Positions 45,250-53,423 of a DNA stretch of 64,000 nt are shown piece after piece (the stretch's first letter is position 1; each line of letters starts with the position of its first letter). The stretch is from Gammaproteobacteria bacterium (GTDB lineage Bacteria; Pseudomonadota; Gammaproteobacteria; Xanthomonadales; SZUA-36): NCBI GenBank assembly GCA_021772935.1, contig JAJFLA010000044.1:87364-151363 (forward strand), written 5' to 3'. A model generated the notes under the pieces. It was given only the letters and a program-made list of their open reading frames with translations, was not told the DNA's origin and made no database searches. The translations under genes and the position numbers were made by a program.

Positions 45250-46671
45250 ATGAAAAATTGCACACAGTTTTATATCGATGGTCGCTGGGTCCCGGCGCAT
45301 TCAAATCAGCTTCTGGAGGTCATCAACCCAGCGACTGAAATGTCGATTGCAAAGATCAGCCTGGGTGATCAGACCGATGTCGAAAAGGCTGTGGCTGCGG
45401 CTAAGCGGGCGTTTTCCAGTTTTTCACAAACCAGCCGTGAGCAGAGAATTGCATTGCTGGAACGTATCCTGGAAGTATATCAATCACGCTATCAGGAAAT
45501 AGCTGACGCAATTACCGCTGAGATGGGCGCACCACTGAAACTGGCGTATAAGGCACAGGCTGGCTGTGGTAGCGGTCATTTAGCAGCAGCCATCAAAGCA
45601 TTGAAGACATTTGAATTTGAGGAACGCATTGGTGGCAGTAACGTCATCAAAGAGCCGGTTGGCGTATGTGCATTTATCACACCATGGAATTGGCCGATCA
45701 ACCAGATCGCCTGCAAAGTTACACCAGCGCTGGCAACTGGCTGCACGATGGTGCTCAAACCAAGCGAAATAGCACCGTTGTCGGCCTATTTGTTTGCCGA
45801 CATCATGCATGAAGCAGGTGTCCCTGCTGGTGTGTTCAACCTGATTAATGGTGACGGGCCGGGTGTTGGCGCAGCACTTTCTCGCCATGCTGATATTGAC
45901 ATGGTGTCTTTTACCGGCTCGACCCGGGCCGGCATACTGGTTGCCAAAGCTGCTGCCGATACTGTCAAGCGCGTGGCGCAGGAGCTGGGTGGTAAATCGG
46001 CCAATATCATTCTTGATGATGCCGACCTGGAAAAAGCGGTCACTGCAGGTGTGCTTGATTGTTTTGGTAATACCGGCCAATCCTGCAATGCGCCAAGCCG
46101 GATGCTGGTCCCGGCCAGTCGCATTGCTGCAGCGACTGAGATAGCTGTGCAAACTGCTGAACGTATTAAAATCGGTGATCCGCTCTCAGAGCAAACGCAA
46201 ATGGGGCCTTTGGTCAGCCAATTGCAATTCGATCGGGTTCAGGGTTTGATCAAAAAAGCACTTGACGAGGGTAGCGAACAGGCTACCGGCGGATTGGGCA
46301 AGCCTGATGGTCTTGAGACGGGCTATTTCGTCAAGCCAACGGTATTCACCAATGTCCACAACGAGATGACGATTGCCCGGGAAGAAGTTTTCGGACCAGT
46401 CATCGCACTGATACCGTATGACAGCGAAGAACAAGCCATCGAGATCGCCAATGACACTGTTTATGGTTTGTCCGGCTATGTGCAATCTGCGGATCTGCAA
46501 CGCGCCAACCGCGTTGCCCGCCAGTTGCGAACCGGTATGGTACATATCAATGGCGCATCAGGTGGTTTTGATGTGCCGTTTGGTGGTTACAAGCAATCTG
46601 GTAACGGTCGTGAATGGGGCGCATACGCTTTTGAGGATTTCCTTGAAGTCAAGGCCATCATAGGTGTTTAA
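45250..46671 (+). CDS. aldehyde dehydrogenase family protein
   Basis: A 473-residue NAD(P)-dependent aldehyde dehydrogenase. PWNWPINQIACKVTPALATG, VSFTGSTRAG, the general-base Glu in QELGGKSANI, the catalytic Cys in NTGQSCNAPSRM and the C-terminal PFGGYKQSGNGREWG are in place. Substrate cannot be told. Same strand and 56 bp after trpE, it may be read through from it, though it has no known part in tryptophan synthesis. Confidence 0.93.
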   Translation: MKNCTQFYIDGRWVPAHSNQLLEVINPATEMSIAKISLGDQTDVEKAVAAAKRAFSSFSQTSREQRIALLERILEVYQSRYQEIADAITAEMGAPLKLAYKAQAGCGSGHLAAAIKALKTFEFEERIGGSNVIKEPVGVCAFITPWNWPINQIACKVTPALATGCTMVLKPSEIAPLSAYLFADIMHEAGVPAGVFNLINGDGPGVGAALSRHADIDMVSFTGSTRAGILVAKAAADTVKRVAQELGGKSANIILDDADLEKAVTAGVLDCFGNTGQSCNAPSRMLVPASRIAAATEIAVQTAERIKIGDPLSEQTQMGPLVSQLQFDRVQGLIKKALDEGSEQATGGLGKPDGLETGYFVKPTVFTNVHNEMTIAREEVFGPVIALIPYDSEEQAIEIANDTVYGLSGYVQSADLQRANRVARQLRTGMVHINGASGGFDVPFGGYKQSGNGREWGAYAFEDFLEVKAIIGV

Positions 46672-46968
46672 ATCAGATTGGCTTACAACCGTCAGGCTGG
46701 GTACCGATTGATGTTTCAGTTTGCTTGAGACTTCCTGAACCAATTGGAGTGCGAGCAAACCGGTTGTTTTGATGACGATGATATTTTTCTCGCGTAAAAT
46801 CTGCCAACAACGTTTATCAGTCGATTTCGGCGTGCTTCACAGATATCATCAGGAATACAGATGCGTATAGTTTGCATCATTCACCGATGGCAACAGATCG
46901 TGGTGGCAAATTGCGTTACTACAGCAGCTTGGTGAGTGCTTTAAATACATTAAAATCAATTAGATGAT
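46672..46968. other. 297-bp gap before trpG with a possible leader ORF (46861-46935)
   Basis: The gap holds no gene of normal size. A 24-codon frame at 46861-46935 begins with ATG preceded by AGGA at 6 bp; it encodes Trp at codons 10 and 24, the latter directly before TGA. The position in front of trpGDC makes a tryptophan-sensing leader conceivable, but there are no tandem Trp codons and no clear terminator hairpin between it and trpG. Confidence 0.25.
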
Positions 46969-47589
46969 ATGCATATGATCCTGATGATCGATAATTATGA
47001 CTCCTTTACCTATAACCTGGTGCAATACCTGGGTGAATTGGGTGCGGAAGTGAAAACCGTGCGTAATGATGCCATCACCACGGCGGAGATTCGCGAGCTG
47101 AATCCCCAGGGTATCGTGATCTCCCCAGGGCCGTGTACCCCGGATGAAGCCGGTATATCGCTTGAAGTGGTTGCCGAGCTTGGGGGTTTGTTTCCGATCC
47201 TGGGTGTTTGCCTGGGGCACCAGTGTATTGGGCAGGTGTTTGGTGGTCAGGTGGTGCGGGCAGATCAGGTCATGCATGGTAAAACGTCGATGATGCATCA
47301 TCGTGGTGTGGGTGTCTTTGAGGGCTTGCCAAAGCCATTCGAAGCGACCCGTTACCACTCCCTGGTGTTGCGTAAAGACGCCATACCCGAATGTCTGGAC
47401 GTCACTGCCTGGACTGAAAATGCGGATGGTTCAATTGAAGAGATAATGGGTCTTAAACACTCAAGCCTGTCAATCGAAGGCGTGCAGTTTCACCCCGAAT
47501 CCATTTTGACCCGCTGTGGTCATGATCTGCTGCAGAACTTCATCAACACCACCCAGCTGGCTGGCCAACAAGCTCACATACAACACTAA
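46969..47589 (+). CDS. trpG: anthranilate/aminodeoxychorismate synthase glutamine amidotransferase
   Basis: A 206-residue class I glutamine amidotransferase. [18 protein letters not shown] is the family N-terminus, [12 protein letters not shown] the oxyanion region, [10 protein letters not shown] holds the nucleophile Cys, and FHPESILT the His-Glu pair. It supplies ammonia to TrpE and probably also to PabB. Starts at 46969 or 46975 are both possible. It is the first gene of trpGDC. Confidence 0.95.
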   Translation: MHMILMIDNYDSFTYNLVQYLGELGAEVKTVRNDAITTAEIRELNPQGIVISPGPCTPDEAGISLEVVAELGGLFPILGVCLGHQCIGQVFGGQVVRADQVMHGKTSMMHHRGVGVFEGLPKPFEATRYHSLVLRKDAIPECLDVTAWTENADGSIEEIMGLKHSSLSIEGVQFHPESILTRCGHDLLQNFINTTQLAGQQAHIQH

Positions 47590-47603
47590 GTTGGAATAAA
47601 TAT

Positions 47604-48632
47604 ATGGATATTCAAGCGGCGTTGAGCCGTATTTCTGTAAAACAGAATCTTTCTACCGAAGAGATGGTGGCGGTCATGCGTCAGATCATGTCTGCTGGCT
47701 CAACCGATGTGCAGATCGGTGCTTTTTTGCTGGGTATGCGGATCAAAGGTGAAACCATCGATGAGATTACAGGTGGCGTGCAGGTGCTGCGGGAGTATGC
47801 CAGTGGTGTGCAGGTCATCGGGCCGCATCTGGTAGATATCGTCGGCACGGGTGGTGATGGCGCTAACTTGTTTAATGTCTCAACAGCGGCCTGTTTCGTG
47901 GTGGCAGCGGCGGGTGGACGAGTGGCAAAACACGGCAACCGTTCGGTATCTTCCAGCTCCGGTAGTGCGGATGTGCTCGAAGCGGCTGGTGTACGGCTGG
48001 ATATTTCACCGGAACAGGTGGCGCAGTGTGTCAATGAGTTGGGTATCGGTTTCATGTTTGCACTGATGCACCACAGCGCCATGCGTCACGTCACCGTTGC
48101 ACGCAATGAACTGGGAATGCGAACCTTGTTCAATATCCTGGGCCCAATGGCCAACCCTGCAGGTCTTACACGCCAGTTAATCGGTGTTTATGACCGCGCT
48201 TTGTGTCGTCCAATGGCAGAGGTTTTGCAACGGCTTGGATCTGAACACGTCATGGTGGTGCACTCCGATGATGGTCTGGACGAGATCAGCCTGGCAGCTG
48301 ACACCCATGTTGCCGAGCTTAAAAATGATGAGGTTAACGTATATACACTGCAGCCGGAGCAACTGGGTTTTAAACGCGAGTCATTGCAAGCCTTAGTCGT
48401 CGACGGTGTAGATTCATCATTACAGTTGCTAACAGCTGCGTTAGCAGGAGAGAAGGATGAACGATCACAACGTGCGGCGCGTCTGATTGCATTGAATGCT
48501 GGCGCTGCATTGTATGTTGCCGGTATTGCAGATTCTATCAAGGTCGGTGTAACGATTGCTAATGAGATACTGGAACGTGGCACTGGTCTGGAAAAATTAC
48601 AGCAATTGATAGCCATGACCCAGGGTTTCTGA
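47604..48632 (+). CDS. trpD: anthranilate phosphoribosyltransferase
   Basis: A 342-residue enzyme joining anthranilate to PRPP. The PRPP loop [15 protein letters not shown], the [19 protein letters not shown] block and NILGPMANP are present. It lies 14 bp after trpG, and its TGA stop overlaps the ATG of trpC. Confidence 0.97.
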   Translation: MDIQAALSRISVKQNLSTEEMVAVMRQIMSAGSTDVQIGAFLLGMRIKGETIDEITGGVQVLREYASGVQVIGPHLVDIVGTGGDGANLFNVSTAACFVVAAAGGRVAKHGNRSVSSSSGSADVLEAAGVRLDISPEQVAQCVNELGIGFMFALMHHSAMRHVTVARNELGMRTLFNILGPMANPAGLTRQLIGVYDRALCRPMAEVLQRLGSEHVMVVHSDDGLDEISLAADTHVAELKNDEVNVYTLQPEQLGFKRESLQALVVDGVDSSLQLLTAALAGEKDERSQRAARLIALNAGAALYVAGIADSIKVGVTIANEILERGTGLEKLQQLIAMTQGF

Positions 48633-49423
48633 TGGCAGTTCCTTCAATTTTGCAGCGTATACTGCAGCGTAAAGCCGAACAGGTTGATGCTGGCAAGTTG
48701 CTTGTGTCGATTAAAGACCTGGCGGCTCAATCGAAACACTGTGTTCCCTCACGTGGGTTTGAGCGTTCACTGAGACAGGCCTTGCAAAACGGTCCAGCAG
48801 TCATTGCGGAGGTCAAAAAGGCGTCACCCAGTGCCGGTGTGATCCGTGAAAATTTTCAACCGGATGCCATCGCCAGATCTTATGAATCAGCCGGTGCCGC
48901 CTGTTTATCCGTACTCACCGACAAGGATTTTTTCCAGGGTGAGGCCAGCCATCTGCAACAAGCCCGTGCCGCCTGTTTGTTACCGGTATTGCGCAAGGAC
49001 TTTATTATTGATCCCTGGCAAGTGCTGGAGTCACGGGTGATGGGTGCTGATTGTATTTTGTTGATTGTTGCCGCACTCGAAGAATCGAAACTGCAGGATT
49101 TGTTGGCGCTGGCGAAAGAATCCGGTATGGATGTATTGCTTGAAGTGCATGATGAGGCCGAGATGGAACGGGCACTGCGTCTTGACCATGATCTGATTGG
49201 TGTGAATAATCGGAATCTGAATACATTCGAGACCTCGTTGGCAACCAGCGAACGATTGAAAAAGATGTTGTCAGGTGAACAGTTGCTGGTGACCGAAAGT
49301 GGTATCAAGACGGCTGACGATGTGAAACGCATGCAGGCTTGCAGAATCAACACATTCCTGGTGGGTGAGGCGTTCATGCGTGAAGATGATCCAGGGCAAG
49401 CACTGAAGAGGATGTTTTTTTGA
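48632..49423 (+). CDS. trpC: indole-3-glycerol phosphate synthase
   Basis: A 263-residue TIM-barrel enzyme. [58 protein letters not shown] and [12 protein letters not shown] are the family blocks with the catalytic Lys and Glu residues. It makes the indole ring of tryptophan. It is translationally coupled to trpD (overlapping TGATG) and is a stand-alone enzyme, not fused to TrpF. Confidence 0.97.
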   Translation: MAVPSILQRILQRKAEQVDAGKLLVSIKDLAAQSKHCVPSRGFERSLRQALQNGPAVIAEVKKASPSAGVIRENFQPDAIARSYESAGAACLSVLTDKDFFQGEASHLQQARAACLLPVLRKDFIIDPWQVLESRVMGADCILLIVAALEESKLQDLLALAKESGMDVLLEVHDEAEMERALRLDHDLIGVNNRNLNTFETSLATSERLKKMLSGEQLLVTESGIKTADDVKRMQACRINTFLVGEAFMREDDPGQALKRMFF

Positions 49424-49424
49424 G

Positions 49425-50195
49425 ATGAAAAAACGGTGGCGTTCAATACCTTGCTTGCTGTTGGCCGGTTGCTGTTGGCTGCTCATGGGATTACAGACTG
49501 CTATCGCCCAGGTGGAAAAGGGTACTTTGTGGCGGGATTCAGTGGTAACTGAACTGGATGTAGATTTTGGTGACACTGGCTTTCATGCACGCTGGCTTTT
49601 TCATCGTTGTATTTGCGGCGACCTGCTGATACAGGTAGAACAGGTTGCTCCAGACGGGGTTCTCAGTGGTGAATTGCTGATGGTCAACGGAAAAGTACTG
49701 CTTTCACGTGGTTTTAAACAACAGGGCCCGGATATTGAGCCATTGATTCAGGCGCCTTCATTAATGTTGCAATTGGCCTACGCCATGTTGAACCGCAGTC
49801 AGCCCAAAGGGCCATATGTTGTGGATGGCAAGCAGAGCTGGAATGATAAAGAAAAGCACCGGGATTTCAAACTGAATACGGGTTTGGCCACTGGTGTATT
49901 TGCTGCGCCATGGACCGTGAAAGGTGCTGGCTGGAAGACTGATGCAGGTCTGCGTCGCTTCGAATTGGTATTCCAATTTACCAATCCTGTACCCGAAAAC
50001 CCCAAAAGAACTGATTCAATTACGTTTACCGGCAAGCTCGATTTTCGTCAGCAGGTTTTTCCCTTCACCGAGTCCACCTCTCTTGAGGACTGGAGGATGC
50101 AGTGGACTTCGCGCAATGATCGTGAATCTATACCGGCGCCAGCAGGTCTTACGCTGAAAGCACTACGAGAGCAAGCCAGTGCTCCTTCAATGTAA
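49425..50195 (+). CDS. exported protein of unknown function
   Basis: A 256-residue protein starting 2 bp after trpC, so co-transcribed. A hydrophobic leader (about 9-28, ending AIAQ) suggests export. The rest looks like a beta-rich lipocalin- or DUF3108-like envelope protein; HRCICGD is a small Cys cluster near residue 58. I do not recognise the family. The last residues (SAPSM) and stop codon are encoded by sequence that resembles one end of the 40.5-kb MITE, so the original C-terminus may have been altered. Confidence 0.7.
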   Translation: MKKRWRSIPCLLLAGCCWLLMGLQTAIAQVEKGTLWRDSVVTELDVDFGDTGFHARWLFHRCICGDLLIQVEQVAPDGVLSGELLMVNGKVLLSRGFKQQGPDIEPLIQAPSLMLQLAYAMLNRSQPKGPYVVDGKQSWNDKEKHRDFKLNTGLATGVFAAPWTVKGAGWKTDAGLRRFELVFQFTNPVPENPKRTDSITFTGKLDFRQQVFPFTESTSLEDWRMQWTSRNDRESIPAPAGLTLKALREQASAPSM

Positions 50196-50241
50196 TTATT
50201 ACGGGTTCAGCGAGCTGGGAAGAGGAGTAGAACCATCAGGT

Positions 50242-50883
50242 CTAAACCCTGTAGGCAATCGCCTTCATGCCGGCTGCGGTCAGTTTCATCGCGGTGCGTA
50301 CCGGTCGCGGTAAATCAAATGCACCGGAATCCTCAGCCATTTGCGCGTGCTTGGCTTCATCAATTTTCATTTGGTCTAATATGGCGCGGCTGCGAGCGTC
50401 TTCAGGTGGTAGTTTTTCGATATGACCTTCGAGGTGTGCTTCGACCTGGTTTTCGGTTTCTTTAAGGAAACCCAGGCTCCAGCCATCACCCGCCAGACCG
50501 GCTGCGGCACCGATGGCAAACGAACCTGCATACCAAAAGGGGTCCAGCAGGCTGGGTTTGCTTTGCAGTTCATCGAGGCGTTGTTTGCACCAGCTCAGGT
50601 GATCGATTTCTTCATTGGCCGCCTGTTGCATATCAGCCTGGACGTTCGGGTTGCGTGCGGTAGCCGCCTGACCTGCATATAAGGCCTGGGCACAAATTTC
50701 ACCCGCATGGTTGATACGCATCAGCCCCGCCGCATGTCGTCGTTGCGGCTCTTCCATGACAATTTCGGGTATTGACTCTGCCGGACTATGTCGTTGGGTT
50801 CCATTTTGTTGTGCACTTGCCATACGCAAGGCGCTATCAACGCCGATAATAAAATGATCCAATGATGAATAGCTGCGCGACAT
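50242..50883 (-). CDS. coq7: 2-polyprenyl-3-methyl-6-methoxy-1,4-benzoquinone monooxygenase (Coq7)
   Basis: A 213-residue di-iron hydroxylase of ubiquinone synthesis. Iron ligands are visible in MRINHAGEICAQ, NEEIDHLSW, ENQVEAHLEGH and DEAKHAQMAED (Glu/ExxH pairs). It adds the last ring hydroxyl before final methylation. ATG 50883 starts the conserved MSRSYSxLD; a TTG at 50892 would add three residues. Transcribed convergently with the trp unit. Confidence 0.95.
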   Translation of the reverse strand: MSRSYSSLDHFIIGVDSALRMASAQQNGTQRHSPAESIPEIVMEEPQRRHAAGLMRINHAGEICAQALYAGQAATARNPNVQADMQQAANEEIDHLSWCKQRLDELQSKPSLLDPFWYAGSFAIGAAAGLAGDGWSLGFLKETENQVEAHLEGHIEKLPPEDARSRAILDQMKIDEAKHAQMAEDSGAFDLPRPVRTAMKLTAAGMKAIAYRV

Positions 50884-51003
50884 AAATATCAACCTGATTT
50901 TAATGGGAAACAGGGTCTTATTGTACTACGTGAAAGAAGCTGTGTTTTCCATCTTCAAGACTATATAATCCGCAAACTTTTTAATGCTTCGAAGGAGCAG
51001 GTA

Positions 51004-51735
51004 ATGAATTATCCAGTAAAAATCCTGTTGGCAGGCTTGTTGTTATTGACCTCGGGTGTTCAGGCACAAGAGCAGGAATCTGTTGTAGATACCAGTTGGA
51101 ATGGAACCGGGGAGTTTGGTTTTGTCAGCACAAGCGGTAACTCGGATACGGAAACACTAAATCTGAAACTGGAAATTATCAAGAGCTCAGAAAACTGGCA
51201 GTTTAGGTTTGCCGGCGCAGCGTTGACTTCTTCCAATGACGGCTCCAAGGATGCCGAGCGCTACACGGCGGAATTTCAGGCTGATCGCAAGCTCGATGAA
51301 AAGAGCTACGTGTTGGGGGTGGCCCGTTGGGATGCTGATAAATTTGGTGCCTACGACCCACAGCAGACAGTCACCGTAGGCTATGGTCGTCAGTTGATAA
51401 AAACTGACAGACATGAACTCAAAGCCGAGATCGGTCTGGGTTATCGAGACCTGGAAGACGCGAATACCGGGGCAAACAGTGGCGAAGTCATCGTGAGAGC
51501 ACTGGTCGATGGTGTCTGGGTGATCACGCCATCGACCCAATGGAATAACCGCCTGTTAGTTGAGTCGGGAGCCGATAATACATTCACGCAGTTCAACACG
51601 GGTTTGACGGTTGCGATGAACAGTCGTTTTGCGTTGAAACTGGGCTTCGAAATTCGTAATAACACCGATGTACCTGCTGGAGTCAGTGACAAAACTGATA
51701 CAACCACCACCATGAATGTGGTTTATAACTTCTGA
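51004..51735 (+). CDS. DUF481 outer-membrane protein (YdiY-like)
   Basis: A 243-residue protein with a signal peptide (cleavage after VQAQ, about residue 22) and alternating beta strands. GEFGFVSTSGNSDTETLNLK is the DUF481 signature, and the chain ends in the Tyr-Asn-Phe typical of outer-membrane barrels. Family function is unknown; some members are salt- or acid-stress proteins. GAAGGAG is a strong Shine-Dalgarno 6 bp before the ATG. It is a single gene. Confidence 0.9.
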   Translation: MNYPVKILLAGLLLLTSGVQAQEQESVVDTSWNGTGEFGFVSTSGNSDTETLNLKLEIIKSSENWQFRFAGAALTSSNDGSKDAERYTAEFQADRKLDEKSYVLGVARWDADKFGAYDPQQTVTVGYGRQLIKTDRHELKAEIGLGYRDLEDANTGANSGEVIVRALVDGVWVITPSTQWNNRLLVESGADNTFTQFNTGLTVAMNSRFALKLGFEIRNNTDVPAGVSDKTDTTTTMNVVYNF

Positions 51736-51828
51736 ACAGACTATGGTTAAGCAAGCCTTGGTTTATTCTGGACGCAAGCATCCGGGTTATGAATAGGCCT
51801 GAGGTTTTTTAAGGAACTACAGGTTTTT

Positions 51829-52161
51829 ATGCGCCAATACTATCAACGACATCTGTTTTTTTGTACCAACGATCGCGGTGTAGACTCTGAGCGTCCGTCC
51901 TGTAATCAATGCGGCTCTGCTGAGCTGCGTGACTATGCCAAGGCCAGGATAAAGAAACTGGGTCTGGCCGGGCAGGGTAAGGTACGGATTAATACATCGG
52001 GATGCCTTGATCGCTGCGAGCTGGGGCCCGTTTGCGTGGTGTATCCGGAAGGGGTTTGGTACACCTATGTTGATGAGGAAGATGTCGATGAAATTATCAA
52101 TAGTCACCTGCAAAAGGGCGAACCGGTGGAGCGGCTCAAAATTTGCGATCAGAAAACCTGA
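51829..52161 (+). CDS. thioredoxin-like [2Fe-2S] ferredoxin
   Basis: A 110-residue protein of the thioredoxin-fold [2Fe-2S] family. Four conserved Cys appear as HLFFCTNDR, SCNQCGS and the NTSGCLDRCELGPVCVVYP block. Such ferredoxins carry low-potential electrons; partners are unknown. It lies 97 bp ahead of rplM and might share its transcript. Confidence 0.9.
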   Translation: MRQYYQRHLFFCTNDRGVDSERPSCNQCGSAELRDYAKARIKKLGLAGQGKVRINTSGCLDRCELGPVCVVYPEGVWYTYVDEEDVDEIINSHLQKGEPVERLKICDQKT

Positions 52162-52257
52162 AAAATAAGCGTACAGGTGGTTGAAACTGGGGCGCTAAGC
52201 CAGTAAAATTCCCGCCCTTCACTCGGTGACCCGGGTTATTGACAGAGAACGGTAATA

Positions 52258-52686
52258 ATGAAGACTTTTACAGCGACACCAGCAACGATAAAACGCGAGT
52301 GGTGCGTAGTCGATGCAACAGACAAAACCCTGGGCAGACTGGCCACTGAGCTCGCGCATCGTTTGCGTGGCAAGCATAAGCCAGAGTTCACTCCAAACAT
52401 GGATACAGGCGATCACATGGTGGTGGTCAATGCCGAAAAGATCAAGGTAACCGGTAACAAGCTGGAGGATAAGATGTATTATCGCCACACTGGTTACATC
52501 GGCAATCTGAAATCAATCAGCCTGGGCAAACTGCTGGATACGCACCCTGAGCGTGTGCTGCAAAATGCAGTTAAAGGCATGTTGCCTAAAAACCCATTGG
52601 GTCGTGCTATGTACCGTAAACTGCATGTTTATGCAGGTCCGGAACATCCACACGAGGCTCAGCAACCGACTCAACTTGAGTTGTAG
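52258..52686 (+). CDS. rplM: 50S ribosomal protein L13
   Basis: The standard 142-residue L13: [23 protein letters not shown]-type region as [28 protein letters not shown] and [16 protein letters not shown] at the C-terminus. It is an early-assembly 23S rRNA-binding protein. It forms the usual operon with rpsI, 31 bp downstream. Confidence 0.98.
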   Translation: MKTFTATPATIKREWCVVDATDKTLGRLATELAHRLRGKHKPEFTPNMDTGDHMVVVNAEKIKVTGNKLEDKMYYRHTGYIGNLKSISLGKLLDTHPERVLQNAVKGMLPKNPLGRAMYRKLHVYAGPEHPHEAQQPTQLEL

Positions 52687-52717
52687 TTCGTAAATTACAC
52701 ACGGATATAATAGATAT

Positions 52718-53110
52718 ATGGCTACTGAACAGTATTACGGTACCGGACGGCGCAAGTCTTCCAAAGCACGGGTTTTCCTGAGCAAGGGTACTGGCGCTAT
52801 CACGATCAATAACCGTCCCATCGATGAATTCTTTGGACGCGAAACGGCATGCATGATCGTTCGTCAACCACTTGAAAAGCTGGAAATGACCAAGCAGTTT
52901 GATATTCGCGCCACGGTTGAAGGCGGCGGTATCTCCGGTCAGGCCGGCGCTATCCGTCTTGGCTTGACACGCGCACTGATGGAATACGACGGCGAATTGC
53001 GTAGTCCATTACGTAAAGCAGGCTATGTAACCCGTGATGCACGTGAAGTCGAACGCAAAAAAGTCGGCTTGCACAAAGCACGTAAGGCAACACAGTACTC
53101 CAAACGCTAA
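52718..53110 (+). CDS. rpsI: 30S ribosomal protein S9
   Basis: The standard 130-residue S9, with [15 protein letters not shown] at the N-terminus, [19 protein letters not shown] and the C-terminal tail ending KATQYSKR, whose last Arg reaches the ribosomal P site. It completes the rplM-rpsI operon. Confidence 0.98.
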   Translation: MATEQYYGTGRRKSSKARVFLSKGTGAITINNRPIDEFFGRETACMIVRQPLEKLEMTKQFDIRATVEGGGISGQAGAIRLGLTRALMEYDGELRSPLRKAGYVTRDAREVERKKVGLHKARKATQYSKR

Positions 53111-53127
53111 ACTATACCCAGGTTTCC

Positions 53128-53201
53128 TGGGGGTTCGTCTAGTGGTAGGACTGCGGACTCTGACTCCGCCAGCGGGGGTTCGAATCCCTCACCCCCAGCC
53201 A
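53128..53201 (+). tRNA. tRNA-Gln(CTG)
   Basis: 74 nt with encoded CCA. Acceptor TGGGGGT pairs with ACCCCCA; the anticodon loop CTCTGAC gives CTG (reads CAG); the T arm has GGTTCGAATCC. It lies 17 bp after rpsI and marks the border of the accessory region. Confidence 0.95.
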
Positions 53202-53290
53202 ATATGATCTCTAACTTACTGATAAATATAGTTAAGAAAGAGTCAGGGTTAAAAACCCTATGATTTACCCTATTAACGAGTAATCCTTAA

Positions 53291-53320
53291 GCCCCGTCCT
53301 GAGTGTCGGGGCTTTTGTTT
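53291..53320 (+). terminator. Rho-independent terminator downstream of tRNA-Gln
   Basis: Stem GCCCCG paired with CGGGGC (53291-53296, 53307-53312), followed by TTTTGTTTT. A smaller AGGGTT-AAA-AACCCT hairpin precedes it. A diverged copy of this region lies at 60053-60115. Confidence 0.8.
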
Positions 53321-53423
53321 TGCGGAGTCGTTAATTTCACAAGGCAGGGCTAGTGAGTGCTAAGCTTGAAGTGCTTGTTGATTTTGTATACTTAAGCAGC
53401 ACTCTATTTAGGCGGCCAATCGT

